From: Jannaschia pagri
GTDB taxonomy: Bacteria > Pseudomonadota > Alphaproteobacteria > Rhodobacterales > Rhodobacteraceae
Reading direction: 5' to 3'
Assembly (NCBI RefSeq): GCF_019655435.1
Contig: NZ_BPFH01000002.1
Location: forward strand, 372,001 to 436,000
DNA length: 64,000 bases
This document shows, one piece after another, positions 18,314 to 27,274 of this stretch. Within the stretch, counting starts at the first letter, position 1, and every line of letters starts with the position of its first letter. Made by a program: the position numbers and the translations under genes. Below the pieces are notes generated by a model. That model made no database searches, was not told where the DNA came from, and saw nothing but the letters and a program-made list of their open reading frames with translations.

Positions 18314-19122
18314 CCTTGAGCATTGCTGGTAAGACTGCGATCGTAACCGGGGCGGCCAATGGCGTGGGACTGGCCATCGCCCGCCATTTCGTCAACCAGG
18401 GCGCCAACGTCATGTTCGCGGACCGCGACGAGGATCGGCTTGAGGCGGAAATTGGTGAGGCCAAGAACGCCGAGGCAGGGGCGATCCGCTACTTTGCCGG
18501 GGATCTCCGGGAAAGACTGACGGTCGCCAACCTGTTGTCGGCCACCATTGATGCCTTTGACCGGGTGGACATTCTGGTCAATGCCTCGCGCCAGATCATG
18601 GTGACGGATCCGCTCGACACCGAAGACACCAGCGTCAGCACTCTGTTGGAGCAAAACCTGATGACGCCCCTTCGCCTGAGCCAGGCCGTGGCCAAGCGGA
18701 TGATCCATCAGGCAGAGGAAGACAAACGCACCGAGGGGATCATCGGGTCTATCGTCAACGTGGGGTCCATCGCCGGGCGGCGGACCCAGCCCGAGTTGCT
18801 GGCCTACTCCATCAGCGCCGCCGCCCTAGACCAGGCCACACGGTCCTTAGCAGTGTCCCTCGCCGCCCAGCGCATCCGTGTGAACGGGCTCGCCGTGGGG
18901 TCGGTGATGTCCGCCAATCTCATGTCGCGGCTGAGCGAGGACGGCGGCTTGCGACAGCAGATTGTCGATGCCACGCCCATGGGGCGCATCGCCGGTCCCA
19001 ACGAGTTGGCCGAGACCGTACAGTATTTGGCGTCAGAGGCGTCGGCCTTCATGATCGGGCAGATCGTGACCGTCGACGGAGGCCGCACCTTGATCGACCC
19101 CGTCGTCGAGCCGACCCATTAG
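18310..19122 (+). CDS. SDR-family protein with altered catalytic motif
   Basis: 270 residues with a Rossmann fold: TGAANGVGLAIA for the nucleotide, GDLRERL, and ILVNAS in place of the usual NNAG. The catalytic Ser153 and Tyr166 are present with normal spacing, but Tyr-x3-Lys reads YSISA, so the Lys is Ala170. The C-terminal part is ordinary (IRVNGLAVGSVMSANL, QIVTVDGGRTLID). In classical SDRs this Lys is essential, so the protein may bind a nucleotide without normal dehydrogenase activity. Similar variants seem to exist in related bacteria, from memory only. Coupled by ATGA to the methyltransferase gene. Confidence 0.9.
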   Translation: MTLSIAGKTAIVTGAANGVGLAIARHFVNQGANVMFADRDEDRLEAEIGEAKNAEAGAIRYFAGDLRERLTVANLLSATIDAFDRVDILVNASRQIMVTDPLDTEDTSVSTLLEQNLMTPLRLSQAVAKRMIHQAEEDKRTEGIIGSIVNVGSIAGRRTQPELLAYSISAAALDQATRSLAVSLAAQRIRVNGLAVGSVMSANLMSRLSEDGGLRQQIVDATPMGRIAGPNELAETVQYLASEASAFMIGQIVTVDGGRTLIDPVVEPTH

Positions 19123-20578
19123 GGCGCGACTGCCGCTTCTTTTGACGCCTTTCGCGTCTCGGTTTACGGACGGCGCTCCATGCGTGTGATGCGTGCGTCG
19201 CTGGCGAGATTTCGATGACCACGGAAACGGACCACGACAGACCTGGCCGGGTACAGGACATCGCACGCGCTATGACATAGACACGCGCAAAACTCGGGTC
19301 GCGCATAGCGGGTCGACCGATGCTCCCCGCGCCATTTCCGCAGCGTGACCTGCTTTGAAGGGACTTTGCGTCCAGCCATCCTGCGACCGGCACACCTCGA
19401 GTCAGGCGAAGCAGACCAACAATGCGTAAAAACAGCCCAGTGCACCTGCTACCGCACAGCCTACCGAACAACCGATACGAGACGACGCACCGTGAACCGA
19501 GCGCGGTACCATGCTCTGTAGCGGCTCTCAAGACCAGTCACCGAGACGCGGAGGCGCCTGTTCAGATCCAGTCGTCGCTGCGTCAACACACCGTCGCGGC
19601 TTCGACTGAGGGCTGCCTGCGGCTCGGCTAAGCCACATGCCCGCTGCCGACTAGCCTTCCAAAAACTCATCGATGCGCATTCACACTTACGCCGAATGGG
19701 ACAACCAAAGCCTCGACGGAAGTCGCGCAGGTCGTGTAGTTTAGCGATTTCCATCCCGACCGGTCAATCCAGCACACTCTGACGAAGCAGTTCGTTCTGA
19801 CCGAGACCATCAAGTTCCGCCTGTCGGTCCCTCAGTCACTTGGACCCAGGCAAAAGCCACGATCAAAGGGACAGGTCGCAAGGGTTGGCATGCCAAATCC
19901 GCCAAACACTGCGAAACCCCGGCCCTTGAGTGCAAATCGGTCTCCGTTTTGCCGCCCTGCTCAACATGACGTTGCATCTTAGTGAGCGCCAAGCATTGCC
20001 GCCAAAGCCCTGCGGTCGGCCTCTGACATTAAACCTATCAGAGGCATCGCATCCAGCACCACCTTTCACCGCTTACGCGCGTCAGGACAAACCTGCCGAG
20101 AATCAATGCATGTACGGCGCTCTCCGCGCCCCGACCGCGCTATATCTCTCAGTCGAGTCCAAGACCGCAGGGACCGCACGCCCGCAGGACACGAGCCAAA
20201 CGATACGTGGCCCCGGCCAACCCATTCGAGGCCCAGCACCGGACCGAAAATCGCTCTCGACCGCCCATCGCTCACGCAGCTGGTGTCACACCAAGCCAAA
20301 ACCCAATCGTCAAAACCGCCCGGGCCGCCGCGTGACCCGCCCGCCTGACGGCGCCGCGCGACCCCGCGACACCGCAGTCGCCACCTGAACGACGGTCCAT
20401 TCAATCGCGCGCGCCTGATACCGAAATGGACCCATCTCATCCTCCAACACAACCCTACCGCCCCAGCCTAGGCACCGTCCCCAAACATCCCGTTAACGCC
20501 CAAGACCAGCCGGATCGTCCCGCCATAAGACCACAGCCCGTGATTGCGGGCGGCCCACAGCCCGCCTATATCCGCGCC
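19123..20578. other. Long non-coding stretch between the SDR gene and prfC
   Basis: About 1.45 kb, the longest gap in the window. Several frames are open for 60-150 codons on both strands, but their translations are Arg/Pro-rich, lack motifs and have no ribosome sites. A hairpin GCCTCTGA / TCAGAGGC lies near 20019-20045. No tRNA, RNase P, tmRNA, 6S or SRP signature was recognised. It may be gene remains or hold an unknown RNA. Confidence 0.5.
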
Positions 20579-22201
20579 ATGCTGGACGCGCCCCAAACCA
20601 ACCGCCCCGACCTGCCGCCTGAAATCGGGCGTCGCCGGACCTTTGCCATCATCAGTCACCCCGACGCGGGCAAGACCACACTGACGGAGAAGTTCCTGCT
20701 GTACGGTGGCGCGATCCAAATGGCGGGCCAAGTCCGCGCCAAGGGCGAGGCGCGGCGCACCCGGTCCGACTTCATGAAGATGGAGCAGGATCGCGGGATC
20801 TCCGTCTCTGCCTCGGCCATGTCCTTCGACTTTCATAAGGGGGACCGGGAATACCGCTTCAACCTGGTGGATACGCCCGGCCATTCGGATTTCTCCGAAG
20901 ACACCTACCGCACGCTGACGGCGGTGGATGCCGCCGTGATGGTGATCGATGGGGCCAAGGGTGTGGAGAGCCAGACGCAGAAGCTGTTCGAGGTCTGCCG
21001 GATGCGCGACCTGCCGATCCTGACCTTCTGTAACAAGATGGACCGCGAAAGCCGCGACACCTTCGAGATCATCGACGAGATCCAGGAAAACCTGGCCATC
21101 GACGTCACCCCCGCCTCTTGGCCCATTGGCGTGGGGCGCGATTTCATCGGCTGCTACGACGTGCTCCACGACCGGTTGGAACTGATGGACCGGGCCGACC
21201 GGAACAAAGTCGCCGAAACCGTGTCGATCAGCGGGTTGGACGACCCGAAACTGGCCGAACATGTGCCGGCCGACCTGCTGGAAAAACTGCGCGAAGACCT
21301 GGAAATGGCGCGCGAGTTGCTCCCCCCCATGGACCCCGCCGCCTTCCTCGAAGGGTCGCTGACGCCCATCTGGTTCGGTAGCGCCATCAACTCCTTCGGG
21401 GTACAGGAACTCATGTCCGGCATCGCGGAATTCGGGCCGGAGCCGCAGCCCCAACGCGCCGAACCCCGCCAGGTATCGGCGGACGAAAAGAAGGTCGCGG
21501 GCTTTGTCTTCAAGGTTCAGGCCAACATGGACCCCAAGCACCGCGACCGCGTGGCGTTTGTCCGCCTCGCCTCGGGCCATTTCGAACGGGGCATGAAGCT
21601 GACCCATGTGCGCTCGAAAAAGCCCATGGCGATCTCAAACCCCGTCCTCTTCCTAGCCGCCGACCGCGAATTGGCCGAGGAAGCCTGGGCGGGCGACATC
21701 ATTGGCATCCCAAACCACGGGCAGTTGCGCATCGGGGATGCGCTGACCGAGGGCGAGGCGCTGCGCTTCACCGGCATCCCTAGCTTCGCGCCCGAACTGC
21801 TGCAAGGCGTGCGCGCGGGCGACCCCATGAAGGCCAAGCACCTGGAAAAGGCGCTGATGCAATTCGCCGAGGAAGGCGCGGCCAAAGTGTTCAAGCCCGC
21901 CATCGGCTCGGGTTTTATCGTGGGCGTTGTGGGCGCGCTCCAATTCGAAGTGCTCGCCAGCCGGATTGAGTTGGAATACGGCCTGCCCGTCCGCTTCGAC
22001 GCGTCGCAGTTCACCTCTGCCCGCTGGGTGTCTGGCCCCAAGGACGCGGTGGATGCCGTTATCGCCAAGAACGGCCAGCACATCGCCCATGACAACGACG
22101 GCGATCCCGTCTTCCTGACGCGCCTGCAATGGGACATCGACCGGATTGAACGCGACCACCCCGACGTCACGCTCAGCGCGACCAAGGAGATGATGGTGTG
22201 A
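20579..22201 (+). CDS. prfC: Peptide chain release factor 3
   Basis: 540 residues from the ATG at 20579. This GTPase recycles RF1/RF2 from the ribosome after termination. GTPase motifs: G1 SHPDAGKTTLTEKF (the PrfC-specific form), G3 DTPGHSDFSED, G4 NKMDRE. Switch I contains the typical GEARRTRSDFMKMEQDRGIS. Domain II and III segments such as GFVFKVQANMDPKHRDR follow. The frame is open 51 codons further upstream, but that part is Pro-rich and not PrfC-like. Confidence 0.96.
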   Translation: MLDAPQTNRPDLPPEIGRRRTFAIISHPDAGKTTLTEKFLLYGGAIQMAGQVRAKGEARRTRSDFMKMEQDRGISVSASAMSFDFHKGDREYRFNLVDTPGHSDFSEDTYRTLTAVDAAVMVIDGAKGVESQTQKLFEVCRMRDLPILTFCNKMDRESRDTFEIIDEIQENLAIDVTPASWPIGVGRDFIGCYDVLHDRLELMDRADRNKVAETVSISGLDDPKLAEHVPADLLEKLREDLEMARELLPPMDPAAFLEGSLTPIWFGSAINSFGVQELMSGIAEFGPEPQPQRAEPRQVSADEKKVAGFVFKVQANMDPKHRDRVAFVRLASGHFERGMKLTHVRSKKPMAISNPVLFLAADRELAEEAWAGDIIGIPNHGQLRIGDALTEGEALRFTGIPSFAPELLQGVRAGDPMKAKHLEKALMQFAEEGAAKVFKPAIGSGFIVGVVGALQFEVLASRIELEYGLPVRFDASQFTSARWVSGPKDAVDAVIAKNGQHIAHDNDGDPVFLTRLQWDIDRIERDHPDVTLSATKEMMV

Positions 22202-22247
22202 TCCCGACGATGGCTGACGGACGCGACCGGGCTTCCGTGTCGGCCCA

Positions 22248-22625
22248 ATGCTCATGATCCCCCGCGCGCTTGTGGCGGAGGCGCTTGGCCTGCCAGAGGG
22301 GACCGACGCGCTGCCCCCGGGGGACCTGCCCATGGACCGTTTCCTGGCGCGCTACATGGCGTATCTGGGCACCGTTGACGCGTCGACCGAGACGCCAGAC
22401 GCTTGGACCGGCGCCCTGATGGACAGCCTGATCGCCCACCACCCGGACCTCGCGCTGTCGGCGCTTCGGTCTGGCGCAGCGTTGGACGGCGCGGATGTCT
22501 TGATCGACCCCCTGTTAGACCTTTCAGCTGCGCCGAACATGGCCGCAGCCATCGCCGAGGCCGCCGATATGGACGAGGCCTTCGCGGTGCTCGTGGCCCG
22601 CGCCCAGGACACGGACGCAGACTGA
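22248..22625 (+). CDS. Hypothetical protein downstream of prfC
   Basis: 125 residues, acidic, mostly predicted helix, with no signal peptide or membrane segment. It begins MLMIPRALVAEALGLPEG and contains SLIAHHPDLALSALRSGAAL. I do not recognise the family. It starts 46 bp after prfC on the same strand and shares its codon pattern, so it is likely a real co-transcribed gene. The ATG at 22254 is an alternative start; neither has a clear ribosome site. Confidence 0.65.
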   Translation: MLMIPRALVAEALGLPEGTDALPPGDLPMDRFLARYMAYLGTVDASTETPDAWTGALMDSLIAHHPDLALSALRSGAALDGADVLIDPLLDLSAAPNMAAAIAEAADMDEAFAVLVARAQDTDAD

Positions 22626-22736
22626 CGCGCGCCAGCCAGCGCGCGCCCTTGGTCCGACGAGCGGGCCGCAATCGTCCCCATCACACCGAGACGACCAGCG
22701 CAGGCAGCGGTTTGCCCCAATTGCCCGCCGCAGGCT

Positions 22737-24053
22737 TTAGTCGGCCAGCAATTCAGGCACGTACAGACGGATCATCTCATTGTTGTCCGCCATGTTCAGA
22801 CGCCGTCCCGCCGAAAACGGCAGGTTGTTATCATTGCCCACCACAATGTGGTCTGCCCCGTCGCGAATGACGCTCTCGATGGTGACGAAAGGAAACGTGA
22901 ACCGGTCTTCGGCCACCTCGCCATCCGTGGGCAAACGCGCCACCCCGTCGGGATCCGCGATATCCATCAGATCAATTTGCCGCAACCGCGCAACGAAACC
23001 CTCCGCGTCGATCTGCGCGGTGTCGATCACGGTCACGCGCTTGACCCGAGCGGGGAGACGGAAACATCCCTCCGTCTCGCCCTCCGCGCAGGCGAGGCTA
23101 GGGTCGCCCTGCCCGCCGTCCCGTTCAATCACCAAGGCACGGGTGTCATCGATAAAGTTGAAGTCGCCAATCGCGACCGCGCCTTCGGTAAGGGCAAACT
23201 TGAAGCTTTCGCCCGTCTAATCCCGCGCCACCGGGTCAAAGGCCAGCACGCGCAAAAACGCCCCCTCAGGCGCGCCGTCCTCGGCCATCAACGGCTTTTC
23301 CAGCATCGCCCAAAGGCGGTCGCCTGCAGGCGCCAGCGCCATTCCCTCATAGCCGCCGGAGCGGGGGACGGTGAAATCGACGCCTGCAACCGCCCCGGCC
23401 CGGACCCGCGGATGGTCGGGCGAGCGAAGCTCCTTTTCCTCGAAGATCGTGGGGTACAACCCGGTGATCCGACCCTCCAACGTGGCCGACAACAGGTACG
23501 GCCCGAACTCTTCGCCGATCCAGACGGTGTCGCCCACGATCTGCAGGCTCTCTAAATCGAAATCGCCACCGGTCAGATACCGCGCGGCGCTATCATCATA
23601 GGACAGACGGAAAGGCACGACCCGGTCTGGATCACGGAGCCAGATCCGGTCTAGCACGTCGACGACGCCTGTCTCGAAATCAGGCGCCAGGCGCACAAAA
23701 CTCAACATCGCGTCGGGGCTGTTGACCTTGGAGCCAAAGCCATTGTCGATCAGCCCGTAAATCGCGCCATCCTTGGCTCGATCCGCCGCGTAGGCAGAGA
23801 TCCCCTGGAACGGCTGCCCGACCATCGGCAGGTTCACCCCGGTCGGCCGCCGCCAGGAGCCGGGGACGTCGTTCCGCCCGCTGGGCATAGTGAACTTGCC
23901 CGAAACCCAAAGGTCCCGGGGCGCATCCGCAGGTGGCGCGGCCATGGTATGGGCGGGCACATAGGCGTGACCCGCCAGAGTTGCTGGCACCATGTCTTGG
24001 GCGTGCAAAGCGGTGGAGCCGAACAGCAAGAGGCAAAGCATTGAGCGGAGCAT
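22737..24053 (-). pseudogene. Phytase-like esterase protein interrupted by one in-frame amber codon
   Basis: One reading frame of 439 codons is continuous except for a TAG at 23217-23219 (codon 279). Before it are a clear signal peptide (MLRSMLCLLLFGSTALHAQD) and the phytase-like beta-propeller region (IYGLIDNGFGSKVN, GGDFDLESLQIVGDTVWIGEEFGPY, GGYEGMALAP). After it the same domain continues in the same frame (TGESFKFALTEGAVAIGDFN, ALVIERDGGQGDPSLAC, and the ending LPFSAGRRLNMADNNEMIRL). TAC or TAT to TAG would explain it by one base, with Tyr at that place. Start ATG follows GGAAGGAT. Either a recent nonsense mutation, suppressed termination, or a sequencing error. Confidence 0.85.
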
Positions 24054-24413
24054 GGCGTATCCTTCCGGTACGGGCGTGTGACCGGATTAACCTGCCCTCC
24101 AGATGCAACGCCTCGGCGACGGTCCGACAACGGCTGCGTGACGGGGGCTTCCAGGGGACACACCCCGTTCGGGCGGGTCATCAAACCGTCAGCCCCCGGA
24201 CGCGGCGCGACGATCGAAAGTCCCTCCCAAATCGCCCGCGTAGGACGGCACCAAAGTGCAAAATGGCCCCAGATTGACCCGCCGCGGTCACTTTGTTACC
24301 TACGCCGCAACTGCAAAGGTCGCAGTATCGACGTTTCGCGGGGCGCATGGACAGGGCGTCCCACCTTTCATGCGCTTCGGGCAATGGGGCCCAATGCGCC
24401 AAACAGGACGCAT
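24054..24413. other. Intergenic region between the phytase-like gene and rhlE
   Basis: 360 bases holding the two divergent promoters. The helicase frame is open through much of it, but the translation is not helicase-like. No RNA motif recognised. DEAD-box helicase genes often have long leaders, so the downstream half may be an untranslated leader. Confidence 0.4.
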
Positions 24414-25838
24414 ATGACCAGTTTTTCTGATCTGAACCTTGATCCGAAGGTTCTCAAGGCCATCGAGGCCACAGGGTACACAACGCCAACGCCAATCCAG
24501 GCGGGCGCCATTCCGCCAGCGCTAGAAGGCCGCGACGTGCTGGGAATCGCCCAGACGGGAACCGGCAAGACGGCCAGCTTCACGCTTCCGATGATTACAC
24601 GCCTGGCCAAGGGCCGTGCGCGCGCCAGGATGCCCCGCTCGCTCGTTCTGGCCCCCACGCGCGAATTGGCGGCCCAGGTGGCCGAGAACTTTGACAACTA
24701 CGCCAAGGGCAGCCGCCTGAAGAAGGCCCTGCTGATCGGCGGGGTGTCCTTCAAAGAACAGGACCAGTTGATCGACCGGGGTGTCGATGTTCTGATCGCA
24801 ACACCAGGCCGCCTGCTGGATCATTTCGAACGCGGAAAGCTGCTGCTGACCGGGGTGGAAATCATGGTCGTGGATGAGGCCGACCGGATGCTCGACATGG
24901 GGTTCATCCCCGATATCGAACGCATTTTCGAACTCACGCCATTCACCCGTCAGACTCTGTTCTTCAGCGCGACCATGGCGCCGGAGATCGAGCGGATCAC
25001 CAACAAGTTCCTGTCGGCCCCCGAAAAGATCGAGGTGGCGCGCCAGAACTCCACCTCCGACACGATCACGCAGGTCCTGGTCGAACACGCGCCAAAGCGT
25101 CGGGACATGACCGCCAAGGACAAGCGCCACATCCTGCGCGCCATCGTTGACCGGGACATGGCGCTGGAGGACGGTGCAGCGTCAAAGCTGAAGAACGCCA
25201 TTATCTTCTGTAATCGCAAGGTGGACGTGGACATCGTCGCCAAGTCGCTCAAAAAGCACGGCTATAACGCCGAACCTATCCATGGGGATCTCGACCAAAG
25301 CCACCGGATGCGGACGCTTGACGGGTTTCGCGACGGCTCGCTCCAGTTCCTCGTGGCCTCCGACGTGGCGGCGCGGGGTCTCGACATTCCAAACGTGAGC
25401 CATGTGTTCAACTACGACGTGCCCAGCCATGCGGAGGACTATGTCCACCGTATCGGTCGCACCGGGCGTGCGGGCAAACTTGGGACGGCCTACACCATCG
25501 CGGTGCCCGCCGACGAGAAGTATCTCTCCGCGATCCAAAGTCTTGTGAAGGCAGAGATCCCGAAGGGGGAAAACCCTTGGTCCCCGCCGTCCCGCAAATC
25601 CGACGTGGAGGCCGCGCCAGAAGCGGAGGAGCGCAAGTCCAGCCGCTCCCGCACGCGCAGCCGCACCCGCCCGCCAGAGGCTAAGGACGACACGCGAACC
25701 GACCGCGCCCCCGCCGAACCCCGCCCCCGTGGTGGCCGTGGGCGGAGCGATCCGGGTCCCCGCGTCGTGGGGCTGGGCGATCACGTGCCGAGCTTCATCG
25801 AGATGAGCTTTGAGGAACGCCGCGCCGAGACGGCTTGA
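24414..25838 (+). CDS. rhlE: DEAD-box ATP-dependent RNA helicase (RhlE type)
   Basis: 474 residues. Motifs in order: Q motif (GYTTPTPIQAGAIPP), I AQTGTGKT, Ia PTRELAAQV, II DEAD in VVDEADRMLD, III SAT, IV-V FCNRKVDVD and VASDVAARGLD, VI HRIGRTGRAG. The last 90 residues are a basic Arg/Ser/Pro-rich tail ending in a short conserved-looking segment (HVPSFIEMSFEERRAE). Such helicases unwind structured RNA in ribosome assembly or mRNA decay, fitting pnp elsewhere in the window. The start is the ATG at 24414, directly before the Q-motif domain. Confidence 0.94.
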   Translation: MTSFSDLNLDPKVLKAIEATGYTTPTPIQAGAIPPALEGRDVLGIAQTGTGKTASFTLPMITRLAKGRARARMPRSLVLAPTRELAAQVAENFDNYAKGSRLKKALLIGGVSFKEQDQLIDRGVDVLIATPGRLLDHFERGKLLLTGVEIMVVDEADRMLDMGFIPDIERIFELTPFTRQTLFFSATMAPEIERITNKFLSAPEKIEVARQNSTSDTITQVLVEHAPKRRDMTAKDKRHILRAIVDRDMALEDGAASKLKNAIIFCNRKVDVDIVAKSLKKHGYNAEPIHGDLDQSHRMRTLDGFRDGSLQFLVASDVAARGLDIPNVSHVFNYDVPSHAEDYVHRIGRTGRAGKLGTAYTIAVPADEKYLSAIQSLVKAEIPKGENPWSPPSRKSDVEAAPEAEERKSSRSRTRSRTRPPEAKDDTRTDRAPAEPRPRGGRGRSDPGPRVVGLGDHVPSFIEMSFEERRAETA

Positions 25839-26140
25839 CCCAGCTACGGGGCTATGCAGGCCGGAGCGCTGGCGGACGGGTGGAGTGCACGCAACTAGGT
25901 TGAACCCAGGTGTGACGTCTTGACGGTTTCGAGAGACAGCATGCCTTTGGGAATTTGAGAAGTCCCTGAGCCGTCTAACAACGTGCCGAGCCCGCGCCGA
26001 ATGATCCAACGGGTTTGGAGTCATAACGCGCGGCATTCACGACGGATCGCACCAATCCTCTTAGGCCCTGAATACCCTGCGCTCGGCTAACAATCCGGGC
26101 GCACACCACCCAAAACACCCCCCGCAAATCAGCAGGAGCC
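25839..26140. other. Non-coding stretch after rhlE
   Basis: About 300 bases between convergent genes (rhlE and the pentapeptide-repeat gene). I see no gene, repeat or clear terminator. Confidence 0.45.
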
Positions 26141-26455
26141 TTACGACGGATCGCCCTGACCCAAGCTGCGGCGATAGACCTCCAACAGCGTCTCGATAGC
26201 GATGCCGTCGACGGTGGCCCCGGTCAACCGACAGTCGGATATCTCAACCCCCGACAGGTTCCCGTCCCGAATGATGGCGCCCGACAGGTTCGTATCGGTG
26301 ATCAGCCACCCCGTCATATTGCTGTCGTTGAACCGCGCCCCGGAGAATTCCATCTGGTTAAATCGCGCCGAGGCAAGGTTCGTGTTGTTGAACACCGATT
26401 GCGACAGGTCGGCGTCATTGACGTCTAGACATTCGGTGACGTGATGCAGGTCCAT
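26141..26455 (-). CDS. Small pentapeptide-repeat protein
   Basis: 104 residues. The middle consists of about eleven pentapeptides of the A(D/N)LxX kind: DADLS, NTNLA, SARFN, GARFN, DSNMT, DTNLS, GNLSG, CRLTG. These form a right-handed square beta-helix. Function cannot be told from the repeats. The ATG at 26455 is preceded by GGAGG with five bases between; a GTG at 26488 is the alternative. It lies 48 bp downstream of queF on the same strand. Confidence 0.82.
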   Translation of the reverse strand: MDLHHVTECLDVNDADLSQSVFNNTNLASARFNQMEFSGARFNDSNMTGWLITDTNLSGAIIRDGNLSGVEISDCRLTGATVDGIAIETLLEVYRRSLGQGDPS

Positions 26456-26503
26456 GGGCCCCTCCGTGCAGTTACCGAAGCCTAGCACGGATGCGCCGCC
26501 CGC

Positions 26504-26971
26504 TCACCCCCGTCCGCGGTAAGGGGCGACACCTTGCTCAGGGATCCAGACGCCCTCGGGCGCCGGACCAGTCTGATAGAAGACGTCAATGGGGATCCCT
26601 CCGCGCGGGTACCAATAGCCCCCGATGCGCAACCATGCGGGCGACAACAGGTCGACCAGACGCCGCGCAACCTTGAGCGTGCAATCCTCGTGGAAAGAGC
26701 CATGGTTGCGGAAGGAGCCTAAGAACAGCTTCAGCGACTTCGATTCCACCAGCCAATCACCGGGCACATAGTCGATGACCAGATGGGCGAAATCGGGCTG
26801 ACCCGTCATGGGGCACAGCGAGGTGAACTCCGGCGCCACGAAGCGCACGCAATAGGCGACGTCAGCCTGGGGGTTTTGCACCCGCTCCAGTTCGGCGGTC
26901 TCGGGCGAGGTCGGTAATTCGGTCTGACCGCCAAGCTGGGTGAGATTGGAATAAATCGTCTGATCGGTCAT
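26504..26971 (-). CDS. queF: 7-cyano-7-deazaguanine reductase
   Basis: 155 residues, the short (type I) QueF form. It reduces preQ0 to preQ1 with NADPH in queuosine synthesis. The catalytic Cys53 is in [13 protein letters not shown], the substrate-binding residues in [12 protein letters not shown], and GSFHEDC follows. The ATG at 26971 gives a normal N-terminus; the frame is open 12 codons further. No preQ1 riboswitch was recognised upstream. Confidence 0.96.
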   Translation of the reverse strand: MTDQTIYSNLTQLGGQTELPTSPETAELERVQNPQADVAYCVRFVAPEFTSLCPMTGQPDFAHLVIDYVPGDWLVESKSLKLFLGSFRNHGSFHEDCTLKVARRLVDLLSPAWLRIGGYWYPRGGIPIDVFYQTGPAPEGVWIPEQGVAPYRGRG

Positions 26972-27274
26972 GGAAGCCTCCGTTTCGATCGCGCCTAGCC
27001 GGAGCACCGCCCAGGGCCAAGGGCACAGGTCGTCGCGGCGGGCCTAAACCAAATGTCGGATCGGATTGGGGCGCCCCGCTAACAGTTATGCCGCTATAAG
27101 ACAGACCGACGCGGGCCTCGCACGTCAGAGTTTCGCCTTTGCCGTCTACAAAGACCGCCGCGACACCGCAGCCACAAAATGCCGTTCGGGCAGAGGCAGG
27201 CGCGCCCGTAGCCCCGCATCGCGTTGTATATTTCCAAAGTGGGCCACACAAACCAGATGCGACCACGCCAGCCG
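26972..27274. other. Non-coding stretch upstream of queF
   Basis: About 300 bases. It should hold the queF promoter. No coding sequence, riboswitch pattern or repeat was found. Confidence 0.4.

Noticed and set aside
6615-19809. Repeated words AAGCAGTTC..TCTGACCGA at 6615-6633 and 19785-19803 in two non-coding gaps, hinting at shared gene remains
   Set aside because: The similarity stops after about 20 bases and no frame extends it; too short to claim a repeat family.
26972-27060. Possible preQ1 riboswitch before queF
   Set aside because: I could not find the short stem with the A-rich tail on the minus strand.
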